The notes below the pieces were generated by a model that had not been told where the DNA came from, did not search any database, and saw only the letters and a program-made list of their open reading frames with translations. Made by a program: the position numbers and the translations under genes. DNA of 64,000 nt. It comes from Fimbriiglobus sp. (lineage in GTDB: Bacteria; Planctomycetota; Planctomycetia; Gemmatales; Gemmataceae). Location of the stretch: contig JALHQU010000003.1 of NCBI GenBank assembly GCA_022841795.1, positions 5,481 to 69,480 of the forward strand, read 5' to 3'. Shown one piece after another: positions 8,221 to 16,220 of the stretch (the stretch's first letter is position 1; each line of letters begins with the position of its first letter).

Positions 8221-10701
8221 ATGCCCGTGCGTCAGCTTTTCGTTGCGGCCGCAGTCCTGGCGACCGCCACCGCGTCCGCCGCGGCGGACAAGATTCCGGA
8301 CGACCAACTCAAGTTCTTCGAGTCCAAAATCCGCCCGGTGCTGATCGCCCAGTGCTACTCGTGCCACTCGGCCGACACCAAGAAGGGGCCGAAGGCCGGC
8401 CTCGCCCTGGACACCGCCGACGGGCTGAAGACGGGCGGGGACAGCGGCCCGGCGGTGGTCGCCGGCAACGCCAAAAAGAGCCTGCTCATCAAGGCCCTGA
8501 AGGGCACCGACGGCCAGGAGCAGATGCCGCCGAAGGAGAAATTGCCGGCGGACGTGATCGCCGACTTCGAGAAGTGGGTGGCGATGGGCGCCCCGGACCC
8601 GCGAACGGGTTCGGTGAACCCCGACCGCAAGGGAGGGGGTGCTTCCACCGACCCGAACAAGGACAAGGACCACTGGGCGTTCCAGCCCGTGCGGGAACCT
8701 TCGGTCCCGAAAGTAGCAAGTGACAAGTGGCAAGTGGCAAGCCCGGTGGATGCGTTCGTCGCCGCCGGGTGGAAGGACCACAAGCTCACCCCCGTCGCCG
8801 ACGCCGACAAGCGGACCCTTCTCCGCCGCGTCCACTTCGACCTGACCGGCCTGCCGCCGACGTCGTCGGAACTCGACTCCTTCCTGAAGGACACCTCCCC
8901 GAACGCCTTCGAGAAGGTGGTGGACCGGCTGCTGGCGTCGCCGCAGTTCGGCGAGAAGTGGGGGCGGCACTGGCTGGATGTGGCCCGGTACGCGGAGAGC
9001 AGCGGGAAGGAGCAGAACGTGTTCTACCCGCACGCCTGGCGGTACCGGGACTACGTCATCGCCGCGTTCAACGCCGACATGCCCATCGACCGCTTCTTCA
9101 AAGAGCAACTGGCCGGCGACCTGCTGACGGGCAAGGACGACACGGACAAGGCGAACAAAACCATTGCCACCGGGTACCTGGCGGTCGGGCCGAAGTCGCA
9201 CAACGAGCGGAACCGCAAGCAGTTCGACCTGGACGTGGCGGACGAGCAGATCGACGCGTTCAGCCAGGGGATGCTCGGGCTGACGGTGGCGTGCGCCCGT
9301 TGCCACGACCACAAGTTCGACCCGATTCCCACCAAGGACTACTACGCCGTCGCCGGCATCTTCACCAGCACCGAGACGAAGACCGGCACCCCGGCCATCC
9401 TGGGCGGGCGGAACTCGCTGCCGGCCGTCACCCTGCCGGCCGGGGCGGACGTGCCGGCCGGCCAGACGCTGAGCAAATCCGAGGTGCAGAAGCTGCGGGA
9501 CCAACTGGCCGACCTGAAGAAGCAGCGGGACGACGCGATCGAGGAGGCCCGCAAGAGCAAGGAGCCGAACATCCGGCTGGTCGGGTTGATCGCCCGCATC
9601 AACGTGGTCGAGAACCAGGTCGAGCAGTACGACGCCGACGACAAGCACAAGAAGATCGCGATGGGGGTGGCCGACCGCACCTTCCCGCGGGACATGCCGG
9701 TCCACCTCCGCGGCGAACTGGACAAGACCGGCGAAACGGTGGCCCGCGGGTTCGTGCAGGTGCTGGGCAACGTCGGGGTGAAGATCCCCCGCGGCACCAG
9801 CGGGCGGAAGGAACTGGCCGACTGGGTGGCGAGCGAGAAGAATCCGCTCACGGCGCGGGTGTACGTCAACCGCGTGTGGCTGCACCTGTTCGGCAAGGGG
9901 ATCGTGTCCACCCCGGACAACTTCGGCACCACCGGCCAGAGGCCGAGCCACCCCGAGTTGCTCGATTACCTGGCCAGCCAGTTCACCCGGCAGGGGTGGA
10001 GTACGAAGAAGCTGGTGCGGACACTGGTGCTGAGCCACACCTACCGGCTGAGTTCGGAGTACAGCAAGGCGAACGACGCCACCGACCCGGACAACGTGTT
10101 CCTGTGGCGGATGAGCAAGCGGCGGCTGGACGCGGAGGAGATCCGCGACGCCATGCTGGCCGTCAGCGGCGAACTGGACACCAAACCGGCGGACGGCTCG
10201 CCGGTGGGCAGACTGGCCGGCCCCACGCAGATCCTCGGGCGGTTCGGCGGCGGCGCCGGGCTGGGCGAGAGCACCAAGCGGAGCGTGTACCTGCCGGTGG
10301 TGCGGGACAGCGTGCCGGAGGCGCTGGAGTTGTTCGACTTCGCCGAGCCGACGCTGGTGACCGGGGCACGGGACGACACGTCCGTGCCGGCCCAGGGGCT
10401 GTACCTGCTGAACAACCCGAAGGTGATGGGCTGGGCGGACGCCGCCGCCGGCAAGCTGAAGAAACTCGACAGCGACACCGAGCGGATTCAGGCGGCGTTC
10501 AAGATGACGCTGAGCCGCCCGGCGACGAAGTCGGAGGAAGCGGCCGCGTCCGCCTTCCTGGCGAAGTTCAAGCGGGCCGAAGCCCGCCCCGCCGCCGGCG
10601 GGTTCCGCCCCGGCAGCCGTCCCGCCGACACCGACCGGACGGCGTGGGCCGCGCTGGTGCAGGCGCTGTTCGCCACCGCCGAATTCCGGTATCTGGATTA
10701 A
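8221..10701 (+). CDS. Planctomycete cytochrome c/DUF1549/DUF1553 protein
   Basis: Encodes 826 aa with a signal peptide (residues 1-22). A PSCyt1-type cytochrome domain has the heme motif CYSCH (45-49). PSCyt2 (DUF1549, about 175-385) and PSD1 (DUF1553, about 530-790) follow; a charged, coiled-coil-like segment lies between them (LRDQLADLKKQRDDAIEEARK). These exported proteins are hugely expanded in planctomycetes and nearly always paired with a DUF1501 gene, as here; roles in periplasmic polysaccharide turnover are suspected but unproven. Two repeat-derived stretches interrupt the linker after the cytochrome: residues about 131-143 (SVNPDRKGGGAST) and about 161-174 (VPKVASDKWQVASP). Confidence 0.95.
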   Translation: MPVRQLFVAAAVLATATASAAADKIPDDQLKFFESKIRPVLIAQCYSCHSADTKKGPKAGLALDTADGLKTGGDSGPAVVAGNAKKSLLIKALKGTDGQEQMPPKEKLPADVIADFEKWVAMGAPDPRTGSVNPDRKGGGASTDPNKDKDHWAFQPVREPSVPKVASDKWQVASPVDAFVAAGWKDHKLTPVADADKRTLLRRVHFDLTGLPPTSSELDSFLKDTSPNAFEKVVDRLLASPQFGEKWGRHWLDVARYAESSGKEQNVFYPHAWRYRDYVIAAFNADMPIDRFFKEQLAGDLLTGKDDTDKANKTIATGYLAVGPKSHNERNRKQFDLDVADEQIDAFSQGMLGLTVACARCHDHKFDPIPTKDYYAVAGIFTSTETKTGTPAILGGRNSLPAVTLPAGADVPAGQTLSKSEVQKLRDQLADLKKQRDDAIEEARKSKEPNIRLVGLIARINVVENQVEQYDADDKHKKIAMGVADRTFPRDMPVHLRGELDKTGETVARGFVQVLGNVGVKIPRGTSGRKELADWVASEKNPLTARVYVNRVWLHLFGKGIVSTPDNFGTTGQRPSHPELLDYLASQFTRQGWSTKKLVRTLVLSHTYRLSSEYSKANDATDPDNVFLWRMSKRRLDAEEIRDAMLAVSGELDTKPADGSPVGRLAGPTQILGRFGGGAGLGESTKRSVYLPVVRDSVPEALELFDFAEPTLVTGARDDTSVPAQGLYLLNNPKVMGWADAAAGKLKKLDSDTERIQAAFKMTLSRPATKSEEAAASAFLAKFKRAEARPAAGGFRPGSRPADTDRTAWAALVQALFATAEFRYLD
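8613..8642 (+). repeat. Repeat arm translated in frame inside the DUF1549 gene
   Basis: The 30-bp segment beginning GGTGAACCCCGACCGC and ending GAGGGGGTGC matches the reverse complement of the intergenic arm ending at 5812 (GCACCCCCTCCC...CGGGGTTCACC), with one or two differences. Here it lies in frame and adds SVNPDRKGGGAS to the linker between the cytochrome and DUF1549 domains. Confidence 0.75.
8710..8742 (+). repeat. Short tandem repeat (AAGTGGC) translated in the DUF1549 gene
   Basis: The sequence repeats AAGTGRC/AAGTAGC units four times (AAGTAGCAAGTGACAAGTGG then CAAGTGGCAAG) in frame, encoding KVASDKWQVAS just before the conserved PVDAFV start of the DUF1549 domain. It looks like a low-complexity insertion. 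Confidence 0.6.
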
Positions 10702-10710
10702 TTCCAACAC

Positions 10711-10800
10711 TAACCACAGAGGCACAGAGGCACAGAGAAGGCGAAGATAGTTCCGAGGAATCGACTCCGCCTTCTCTGTGCCTCTGTGCCTCTGTGGTTA
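10711..10800. repeat. Long perfect inverted repeat with CACAGAGG direct repeats in each arm
   Basis: Perfect 33-bp arms at 10711-10743 and 10768-10800 start TAACCACAGAGGCACAGAGG and end in the complement. Each arm contains short direct repeats (CACAGAGG) rather than an internal hairpin. A close relative with GGACACAG lies at 56431-56534. It separates the DUF1549 stop from the DUF1501 start. Confidence 0.95.
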
Positions 10801-10821
10801 GTCCTCACTGTGAGGCTCGCC

Positions 10822-12261
10822 ATGCTCCGCTTCGTCACCACCCCGGATGCCATGTCCCGCCGGGCGGCGCTCCAGATGTCCGCGTGCGGGTTCGGCTATC
10901 TGGCGTTCGCCGGCCTCGCCTCGCGGGCGGCGGCCAACGACGCCAAGGCCGACCCGCTCGCCCCGAAGAAGCCGCACTTCGCCGCCAAGGCGAAGCACGT
11001 CATCTTCCTGTGCATGCAGGGCGGGCCGAGCCACGTGGACACGTTCGATTACAAGCCGCGGCTGAAGGCGGACGACGGCAAGGAGCCGCCGAAGGGCATC
11101 GGCCGCGGGTTCGGCGGGGGAAAGCTGCTCGGCTCGCCGTTCGAGTTCAAGAAGTCGGGCAAGAGCGGGCTGATGATCTCCGAGCTGTTCCCGAGCATCC
11201 AGAAGGTGGCGGACGAGCTGTGCGTGTTGAACGGGCTGCACACGAACGTGCCCGCCCACCCGCAGGCGTTCCTGACGCTGCACACCGGCACCGCGCAATT
11301 CGTGCGGCCGAGCCTGGGGGCGTGGACGCTGTACGGGCTGGGCACCGACAACCAGAACCTGCCCGGGTTCGTCAGCATCAACCCGCCGACCGGCAACGGC
11401 GGGGCGCAGAACTACGGCAGCTCGTTCCTGCCGGCCATTTACCAGGGGACGAAGATCAGCGCCGGCGGTCGCGGCGGCAGCGGGAGCGGCGGGGTGAGCA
11501 ACATCAGCAACCCGAAGCTGTCGAGTGCCGGCCAGCGGGCGCAGCTCGACTTCGTCCAGGAGCTGAACAAGGAGAAGCTGGCCCGTGACAAGGACAACGA
11601 CCAGGTGGAGGGGGTGATCGAGAGCTACGAGCTGGCGTTCCGCATGCAGAAGGACCTGCCGAAGGTGATGGACATCAGCGGCGAGAAGAAGGAGACGCTG
11701 GAGTTGTACGGCATCGGCGGCGGGGGTGGGGGCGGGGGCCGCGGGTTGGGTGGCGGGGGCGACGACTTCGGCCGCCAGTGCCTGCTCGCCCGGCGGATGG
11801 TCGAGGCCGGGGTGCGGTTCGTCGAACTCACTTACGGCAACTGGGACCAGCACCGCAACCTGAAGGCGGACCTGGAGCGGCACGGGCAGAACATCGACAA
11901 GCCGATCGCCGGGCTGCTGACGGACCTGAAGCGGCGGGGGCTGCTCAAGGACACGCTGGTGGTGTGGTGCGGCGAGTTCGGCCGCACCCCGTACGCCCAG
12001 GGCACCGACGGCCGCGACCACAACAGCAAGGGGTTCACGGCCTGGCTGGCCGGCGGCGGGGTGAAGGGCGGGATGAGCTACGGGGCGACCGACGACTACG
12101 GGTACGAGGCGGTGAGCGGCAAGGTGCACGTCCACGACTTCCACGCCACCATCCTGCACCTGCTCGGGCTGGACCACGAGCGGCTGACGTTCAAGTACGC
12201 CGGCCGGGACTTCCGCCTCACGGATGTCCACGGCAACGTGGTGAAAGAGGTGGTGGCGTGA
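10822..12261 (+). CDS. Tat-exported DUF1501 protein
   Basis: Encodes 479 aa from MLRFVTT; an in-frame GTG at 10810 is an alternative start. The Tat motif SRRAALQM (about 12-19) precedes a short hydrophobic stretch. The body matches DUF1501, an alkaline-phosphatase-fold relative (sulfatase/phosphoesterase-like): HVIFLCMQGGPSHVDTFDYKP near the start, then RRMVEAGVRFVELTYGNWDQH, WCGEFGRTPYAQGTDGRDHN and HDFHATILHLLGLDH. The last segments supply the metal-binding-like Asp/His residues. It is paired with the preceding DUF1549/1553 gene, the standard planctomycete two-gene unit, and should act in the same exported pathway. A poly-Gly loop (about 302-315) is an oddity. Confidence 0.94.
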   Translation: MLRFVTTPDAMSRRAALQMSACGFGYLAFAGLASRAAANDAKADPLAPKKPHFAAKAKHVIFLCMQGGPSHVDTFDYKPRLKADDGKEPPKGIGRGFGGGKLLGSPFEFKKSGKSGLMISELFPSIQKVADELCVLNGLHTNVPAHPQAFLTLHTGTAQFVRPSLGAWTLYGLGTDNQNLPGFVSINPPTGNGGAQNYGSSFLPAIYQGTKISAGGRGGSGSGGVSNISNPKLSSAGQRAQLDFVQELNKEKLARDKDNDQVEGVIESYELAFRMQKDLPKVMDISGEKKETLELYGIGGGGGGGGRGLGGGGDDFGRQCLLARRMVEAGVRFVELTYGNWDQHRNLKADLERHGQNIDKPIAGLLTDLKRRGLLKDTLVVWCGEFGRTPYAQGTDGRDHNSKGFTAWLAGGGVKGGMSYGATDDYGYEAVSGKVHVHDFHATILHLLGLDHERLTFKYAGRDFRLTDVHGNVVKEVVA

Positions 12262-12367
12262 CGACGGCCGATGACAACTCCGTTACGCGGAACGCCGGGC
12301 GACACCCGCCGCCCCGAGCCGGTGCCGACCGTCCGGGGGGCGACTAAACTGAGAGTCTGTTCCAGAA

Positions 12368-12480
12368 GTGGTCCGGCTCAGCCGGACCACGGGCCGCCAC
12401 AGAGGGCGGCCCCTACAAAGGCGGCTGATATGTAGGGGCCGCCCTCTGTGGCGGCCCGCCGATCGCCACCGGCGATCGGC
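12368..12480. repeat. Composite triple-palindrome element, copy 1
   Basis: Three dyads stand in a row. First is GTGGTCCGGC-TCA-GCCGGACCAC (12368-12390). Then comes a perfect 27-bp inverted repeat (12391-12417 and 12431-12457, GGGCCGCCACAGAGGGCGGC arm), and last GCCGATCGCC-ACC-GGCGATCGGC (12458-12480). CTGTTCC/GGAACAG flanks frame it (about 12357 and 12484). A second copy in reverse orientation is at 59616-59731. It lies in the 270-bp gap before the five-repeat gene; no gene is seen in the gap. Confidence 0.95.
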
Positions 12481-12531
12481 TTTCGGAACAGTCTCTGAAC
12501 GACGGTTCGTCCTCGAACCGGATGGCCGGTC

Positions 12532-13662
12532 ATGCCGAAACCCGAACTCACGATCCCGCAGATCCTCACCTGGGTGGACGCCTTCCACGCCCGTTACCGG
12601 CGATACCCGCGGCAGACGGACGGCCGGGTGCGGGGGTTCGACGCCGACCTCACCTGGTCCGCGGTCAGTCAGGCCCTCAAGAAGGGGTCGAGGGGGCTTC
12701 CGGGCGGGACCACGCTCGCCGAACTGCTCCGCGTGATGCGGGGGGTGCGGAACCCGAAGAACCTGCCCCGGTTGACGGCTGGGCAGATCTTGGCGTGGGT
12801 CGATGAGCACCGCCGCCGGACCGGGAACTGGCCGACGCACGAGAGCGGAGAGATCCCGCAGTCGGGCGGGGAGACGTGGCAGCGGGTGGAGACGGCCCTC
12901 CGGGAAGGTATCCGCGGGCTGCGCGGGGGTTCGTCCCTGGCCGAGTTCCTGAAGACCCGCCGTCGGGTCCGCAACCGCATGAAGTTGCCGCCGCTCACCG
13001 TCGCGCGGATCCTGGAGTGGGCGGACCGGCACCACGCACGGACGGGGCGGTGGCCGCTACGAACCAGCGGGCGGGTGCGGGGGGAATCCGGCGAGAAGTG
13101 GCAGGCGGTGGATGCGGCCCTGTTCCAGGGGAGCCGCGGGTTGCCCGGCGGCTGTTCACTCGCCCGACTCCTGGCGGACCACCGCGGCGTTCGCCACCCG
13201 CACGACCTGCCCGGCCTGACCGTCGAGCAGATCCTCGCCTGGGCGGACGCGCACAAGGAACGGACCGGAAAGTGGCCGACGGAAACGGGCGGGCTGATCG
13301 TCGATGCCCCGAACGAGACGTGGGACGCGGTGAACGCGTCGCTGGACGCCGGGCGGCGCGGGCTGCCGGGCGGTGACACGCTGGCCCGGTTCCTGGCCCG
13401 GCACCGGGGGAAGCGGAACCTGGCGAACCTGCCGCCGCTCACCGCGGACCAGATCATGGTGTGGATTGAGGAACACTACCGGCGGTGCGGGCAGTGGCCG
13501 AACAAGAAAGCGGGCGCGATCCCGGATTCCGCGGGCGAAACGTGGTGCGCGGTCAACAACGCTCTGGAGCGGCGGACGCGGGGCCTGGCGGGCGGGTGGA
13601 CCCTCTTTCAGCTGTGTGCTCGTGTCCGGGAGCGGATGGGGGGGCGCGGGGCGCTCCGCTGA
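12532..13662 (+). CDS. Protein of five tandem ~74-residue repeats, function unknown
   Basis: Encodes 376 aa, almost entirely five repeats (approx. residues 8-80, 81-154, 155-228, 229-302, 303-376). Each repeat has the pattern L-T-x-x-Q-I-L-x-W-x-D-x-H-x-x-R-T-G-x-W-P, then a Gly-rich turn, ETWxAVxxAL, R-G-L-P-G-G-x-(S/T)-L-A-x-(L/F)-L, R-x-x-R-N, L-P. There is no signal peptide or membrane segment. The helix-turn-rich basic repeats with invariant Trp and Arg recall helicase-associated or DNA-binding repeats, but I do not recognise a characterised family. The gene stands alone between a composite palindrome and tRNA-Leu. Confidence 0.8.
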   Translation: MPKPELTIPQILTWVDAFHARYRRYPRQTDGRVRGFDADLTWSAVSQALKKGSRGLPGGTTLAELLRVMRGVRNPKNLPRLTAGQILAWVDEHRRRTGNWPTHESGEIPQSGGETWQRVETALREGIRGLRGGSSLAEFLKTRRRVRNRMKLPPLTVARILEWADRHHARTGRWPLRTSGRVRGESGEKWQAVDAALFQGSRGLPGGCSLARLLADHRGVRHPHDLPGLTVEQILAWADAHKERTGKWPTETGGLIVDAPNETWDAVNASLDAGRRGLPGGDTLARFLARHRGKRNLANLPPLTADQIMVWIEEHYRRCGQWPNKKAGAIPDSAGETWCAVNNALERRTRGLAGGWTLFQLCARVRERMGGRGALR

Positions 13663-13719
13663 CGACGGCGATAGTTCGGGCAATCCGTCCGCCGGATGGA
13701 TCGGGTAAGAAGGGGAAAA

Positions 13720-13751
13720 TGAGGCAGACCCCTGGAACCCCAGGGGCCTGC
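13720..13751 (-). terminator. Terminator of tRNA-Leu
   Basis: On the minus strand, immediately past the tRNA 3' end, GCAGGCCCCTGG pairs with CCAGGGGTCTGC (13724-13735 and 13740-13751; one mismatch). It is followed by CTCATTTTCC. Position and orientation fit the tRNA transcript. Confidence 0.6.
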
Positions 13752-13756
13752 GCGGA

Positions 13757-13840
13757 TGCCGAGGACAGGACTTGAACCTGCACCCCCTTGCGAGGACCAG
13801 CACCTCAAGCTGGCGCGTCTGCCAATTCCGCCACCTCGGC
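13757..13840 (-). tRNA. tRNA-Leu (anticodon GAG)
   Basis: On the minus strand the RNA starts GCCGAGGTGGCGGAATTGG. The 7-bp acceptor stem (GCCGAGG/CCTCGGC), the D-arm, the anticodon stem CCAGC/GCTGG with loop TTGAGGT (anticodon GAG), a variable arm containing CCTCGCAAGGGGG and the T-arm (GTTCAAGTC) are all present. The enlarged variable arm identifies a class II leucine tRNA. The discriminator base is A; CCA is not encoded. Confidence 0.95.
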
Positions 13841-13897
13841 CCGTGCCATGAAAAGTAGGAGCCGGACTACGGCCGATCAAGGGCAGTTCCGGCGGGC

Positions 13898-13930
13898 GAA
13901 AAAAAGAACCCCGGCCGGGGCCGGGGTTCT
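13898..13930 (-). terminator. Intrinsic terminator of the first PEP-CTERM gene
   Basis: On the minus strand, after the stop at 13954, AGAACCCCGG pairs with CCGGGGTTCT around CCGGGG, followed by a run of seven T (the A run at 13899-13905). This is a textbook rho-independent terminator. Confidence 0.85.
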
Positions 13931-13953
13931 GGTGTCGGTCGGGGACCGACCCG

Positions 13954-14886
13954 TTACGCGACGACCGTTCTCCGCCGGCGGAGCAGGGTGACGACCCCGC
14001 CGACGGCGACGGCGCCGAACACGGTCAGCGAGGCCGGCTCGGGGATCACACGGGCGAACCCGTAGCCGAGGGCGAAGCTGTTCACCTGGCCGGCGGTGTT
14101 GGTGCTGCGGCCGGAGATGATGTACAGCAGGCCGAGGGCTTGCAACTGGGCCCGCAGCTGGGCTTCGCTCTGCCCGTCCAGGCTGATGGCGTAGTAGATG
14201 GCGAAGTCGCGGGAGGCGCCGTTGGCCACGTTCAGGAACTCGATCTCGATGCCGGCGCCGAAGTCGGCCGGGCCGAACGAGCCACCGGCCGGCGGGATGA
14301 GCGACCCCCAGGCGTCGTTCGGGTTGCCGCTCTGGAACCCCTGGAACGTGCTCTGCTTGAAGTCGCCGGCGGCGGCGTTGGCGGTGATGATCTCGGAGAA
14401 CGGCGTCGGGTTGATGTCCCAGTCGCCCAGCCGCCGGTAGTTCATCGTGTTGGTGGCGCCGGACAGGTTGGTCATCTTCACGTCGATGGCCATCACGTTG
14501 CTGGCCACGAAGCTGAACGCGTGGTCCACCCGCAGGGCGTTCCCGGACCCGTTGTTGATGAACCCGCTGGTGGTGGCCGACGCGGGCAGGAACGACGACC
14601 CGTTCGATACGAAGTTCTGGTTGCCGAGGAAGTGGGGCTGAACCCGCCCGCCGATGCCGCCGACCCGCGCCCCCCACCCCTCGTGCGGGGTGCCGGGCGA
14701 GATCGGGTCAAGCCCGTTGCTGTTCCGCCGGAAGCCGATGAACGGCCCCGGGTCGAACAAGTTGCCGCCCGTACCGATGCCGACCGAGACCGCACCGCCT
14801 GGCCCCGTGATGACGCCCGCGTTCGTCGCCTCGACGGCGAGACCGCTCATCACGATGGCCAGCGCGAACTGTTTGCACAGTCGCAT
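13954..14886 (-). CDS. PEP-CTERM sorting-domain surface protein
   Basis: Encodes 310 aa with an N-terminal signal peptide (MRLCKQFALAIVMSGLAVEATNA) and a C-terminal PEP-CTERM module: IPEPASLTVFG, a hydrophobic helix (about 285-301) and a terminal RRRR cluster. Such proteins are cut by an exosortase and are commonly linked to extracellular polysaccharide. The mature domain (about 24-275) is Asn/Gly-rich and shows no recognised enzyme motif. The start has a strong Shine-Dalgarno (AGGAGGT, 14892-14898 complement), unusual among genes here. No exosortase gene lies in this window. Confidence 0.88.
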   Translation of the reverse strand: MRLCKQFALAIVMSGLAVEATNAGVITGPGGAVSVGIGTGGNLFDPGPFIGFRRNSNGLDPISPGTPHEGWGARVGGIGGRVQPHFLGNQNFVSNGSSFLPASATTSGFINNGSGNALRVDHAFSFVASNVMAIDVKMTNLSGATNTMNYRRLGDWDINPTPFSEIITANAAAGDFKQSTFQGFQSGNPNDAWGSLIPPAGGSFGPADFGAGIEIEFLNVANGASRDFAIYYAISLDGQSEAQLRAQLQALGLLYIISGRSTNTAGQVNSFALGYGFARVIPEPASLTVFGAVAVGGVVTLLRRRRTVVA

Positions 14887-15164
14887 GACGCACCTCCTGG
14901 GTTGGGCGATCGTGGTGGCGGAGTCGGACTACCCCTAGCCGAGAAGCCCGCCACGGTTGTGGGACGATCACCCCAGGTTCGAGTTCGACACAAAGTGTGT
15001 GTCGGAGAAACCGACTGACCGGACATACCGATCAGGGATTTTGGAGAGATTAAACCGCGCCGCCCTTGACAAGTAAAGGGGATTCTCAGCGGAAGTACGA
15101 ATTTTTCGCCGAGAGCCGAGGCCGTTTCGCTCGGCCGAACGGGCGAATCCCATCCTGCCAGACG

Positions 15165-15971
15165 TTACGTCTTGTTCCGGTTGCGGTTGCGGCGAGCCAG
15201 CCCGAACAGTCCGGAGGCGACCACCCCGCCAAACAAAACGGCGGAAATCGGCTCCGGAACCGCGGTGGCCGTCAGGGTGATGCGGATGTTCGCTTCCGAC
15301 GATGCGGCACCGCTCGTCCCCTGCACGAACGCCTGCGACTGCAGGAACAGGCGGTAGTTGCCCGTCGCCAGCAGCGGGATGAGGTACGGGAACGACGCGC
15401 CGTCCAGGTTGCCGGCCCGGTCGCTGTCCGGCGTGCCGAACTGGTTCTCGTCGAACCCGCCCAACTCCCACGTCTCGCCGGTGCCCAGGTTCTCTAGATA
15501 GGCGACGAAGTCGGTGTACGTCCAGTTGTTCGCCGCGCTGGTGCTGGAACGGTTCGAGGTGTAGTTGATGTTCAGCAGCCCGCCGGTCGCCTCCGTCACC
15601 TGGAAATCGACGTAGTACCCATAGTCCCGCGTGCCGCCGGGGTCGCCCAGGTTGCCGGCGCTCAGCCCGTAGGCGAACGAGGACGCCCCGCTACGGGCGG
15701 CGAACGTCGTCCCGCGGATGTCGATCGCCGTGCCGGTGGCGGTGTGGCCGAACTCGGCGTAGGAGCGGTTCGCGGCGATGGTCGGGCTGAACCCGTTCGA
15801 CACCAGGAACGAGTTGGCCGTGCCGAGCGCGGTCGAGCCGCCGGTGTTGGCCGACCCGTTCACGTTCGCTTCCAGGTACGCCTTGCCGGTGACGAAGGTG
15901 AACGGCGCCGCCAGGGTGGGGGCGGCGGTTAGACCGAGTAGCGCAACGATCCAGGCGCAAAGACGGGACAT
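15165..15971 (-). CDS. PEP-CTERM sorting-domain surface protein
   Basis: Encodes 268 aa: signal peptide MSRLCAWIVALLGLTAAPTLA, a mature domain with Ser/Asn-rich beta-type sequence, then VPEPISAVLFGG, a hydrophobic helix and RRNRNRNK at the end. The tripartite tail marks exosortase-dependent anchoring. Its mature part is not obviously similar to the PEP-CTERM protein just downstream on the same strand. Like that gene it has a strong Shine-Dalgarno (AGGAGGT at 15976-15982, complement). A GGGGTAGC/GCTACCCC dyad (15985-16012) lies in the leader. Separation of 278 bp from its neighbour argues for independent transcription. Confidence 0.87.
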   Translation of the reverse strand: MSRLCAWIVALLGLTAAPTLAAPFTFVTGKAYLEANVNGSANTGGSTALGTANSFLVSNGFSPTIAANRSYAEFGHTATGTAIDIRGTTFAARSGASSFAYGLSAGNLGDPGGTRDYGYYVDFQVTEATGGLLNINYTSNRSSTSAANNWTYTDFVAYLENLGTGETWELGGFDENQFGTPDSDRAGNLDGASFPYLIPLLATGNYRLFLQSQAFVQGTSGAASSEANIRITLTATAVPEPISAVLFGGVVASGLFGLARRNRNRNKT

Positions 15972-15984
15972 CGCAACCTCCTGA

Positions 15985-16012
15985 GGGGTAGCCGTGCGGT
16001 CCGTCCGCTACC
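15985..16012 (-). promoter_or_regulatory. Leader hairpin upstream of the second PEP-CTERM gene
   Basis: GGGGTAGC (15985-15992) pairs with GCTACCCC (about 16005-16012) about 14 bp before the start codon and next to the Shine-Dalgarno. It could control translation or be an operator. Role is inferred. Confidence 0.35.
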
Positions 16013-16220
16013 CCAGCAGACGGAACCGCCGTCCGGGTGCGAAGGGGCGCCCGGCAGGTTCCGGGATGAGTTTACTCGCGTGCGGGACGGGTTGGGAAGG
16101 GCCGGTTGTGCGGAATACACGGGATTTTCATGTGAGAGCGAAACCGGACCCCGGCCCGGATTGACCGCCGTTCCCCGCCGGCCGTACACTCCCGGTTGAA
16201 ACCCACGGAAGGGAACCGGA

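Noticed and set aside
10786-10821. Start codon at 10786 (MPLWLVL...) for the DUF1501 gene, and similar MPLWL starts at 56448 and 56517
   Set aside because: The leading peptide is encoded by the inverted-repeat arm. The Tat signal fits a start at 10822.
12391-12457. Short frames encoding peptides like 'ATEGGPYK...VGAALRGGPWSG' at 12378-12569 and 59578-59808
   Set aside because: They are translations of the palindromic elements. Both strands give the same peptide because the DNA is an inverted repeat.
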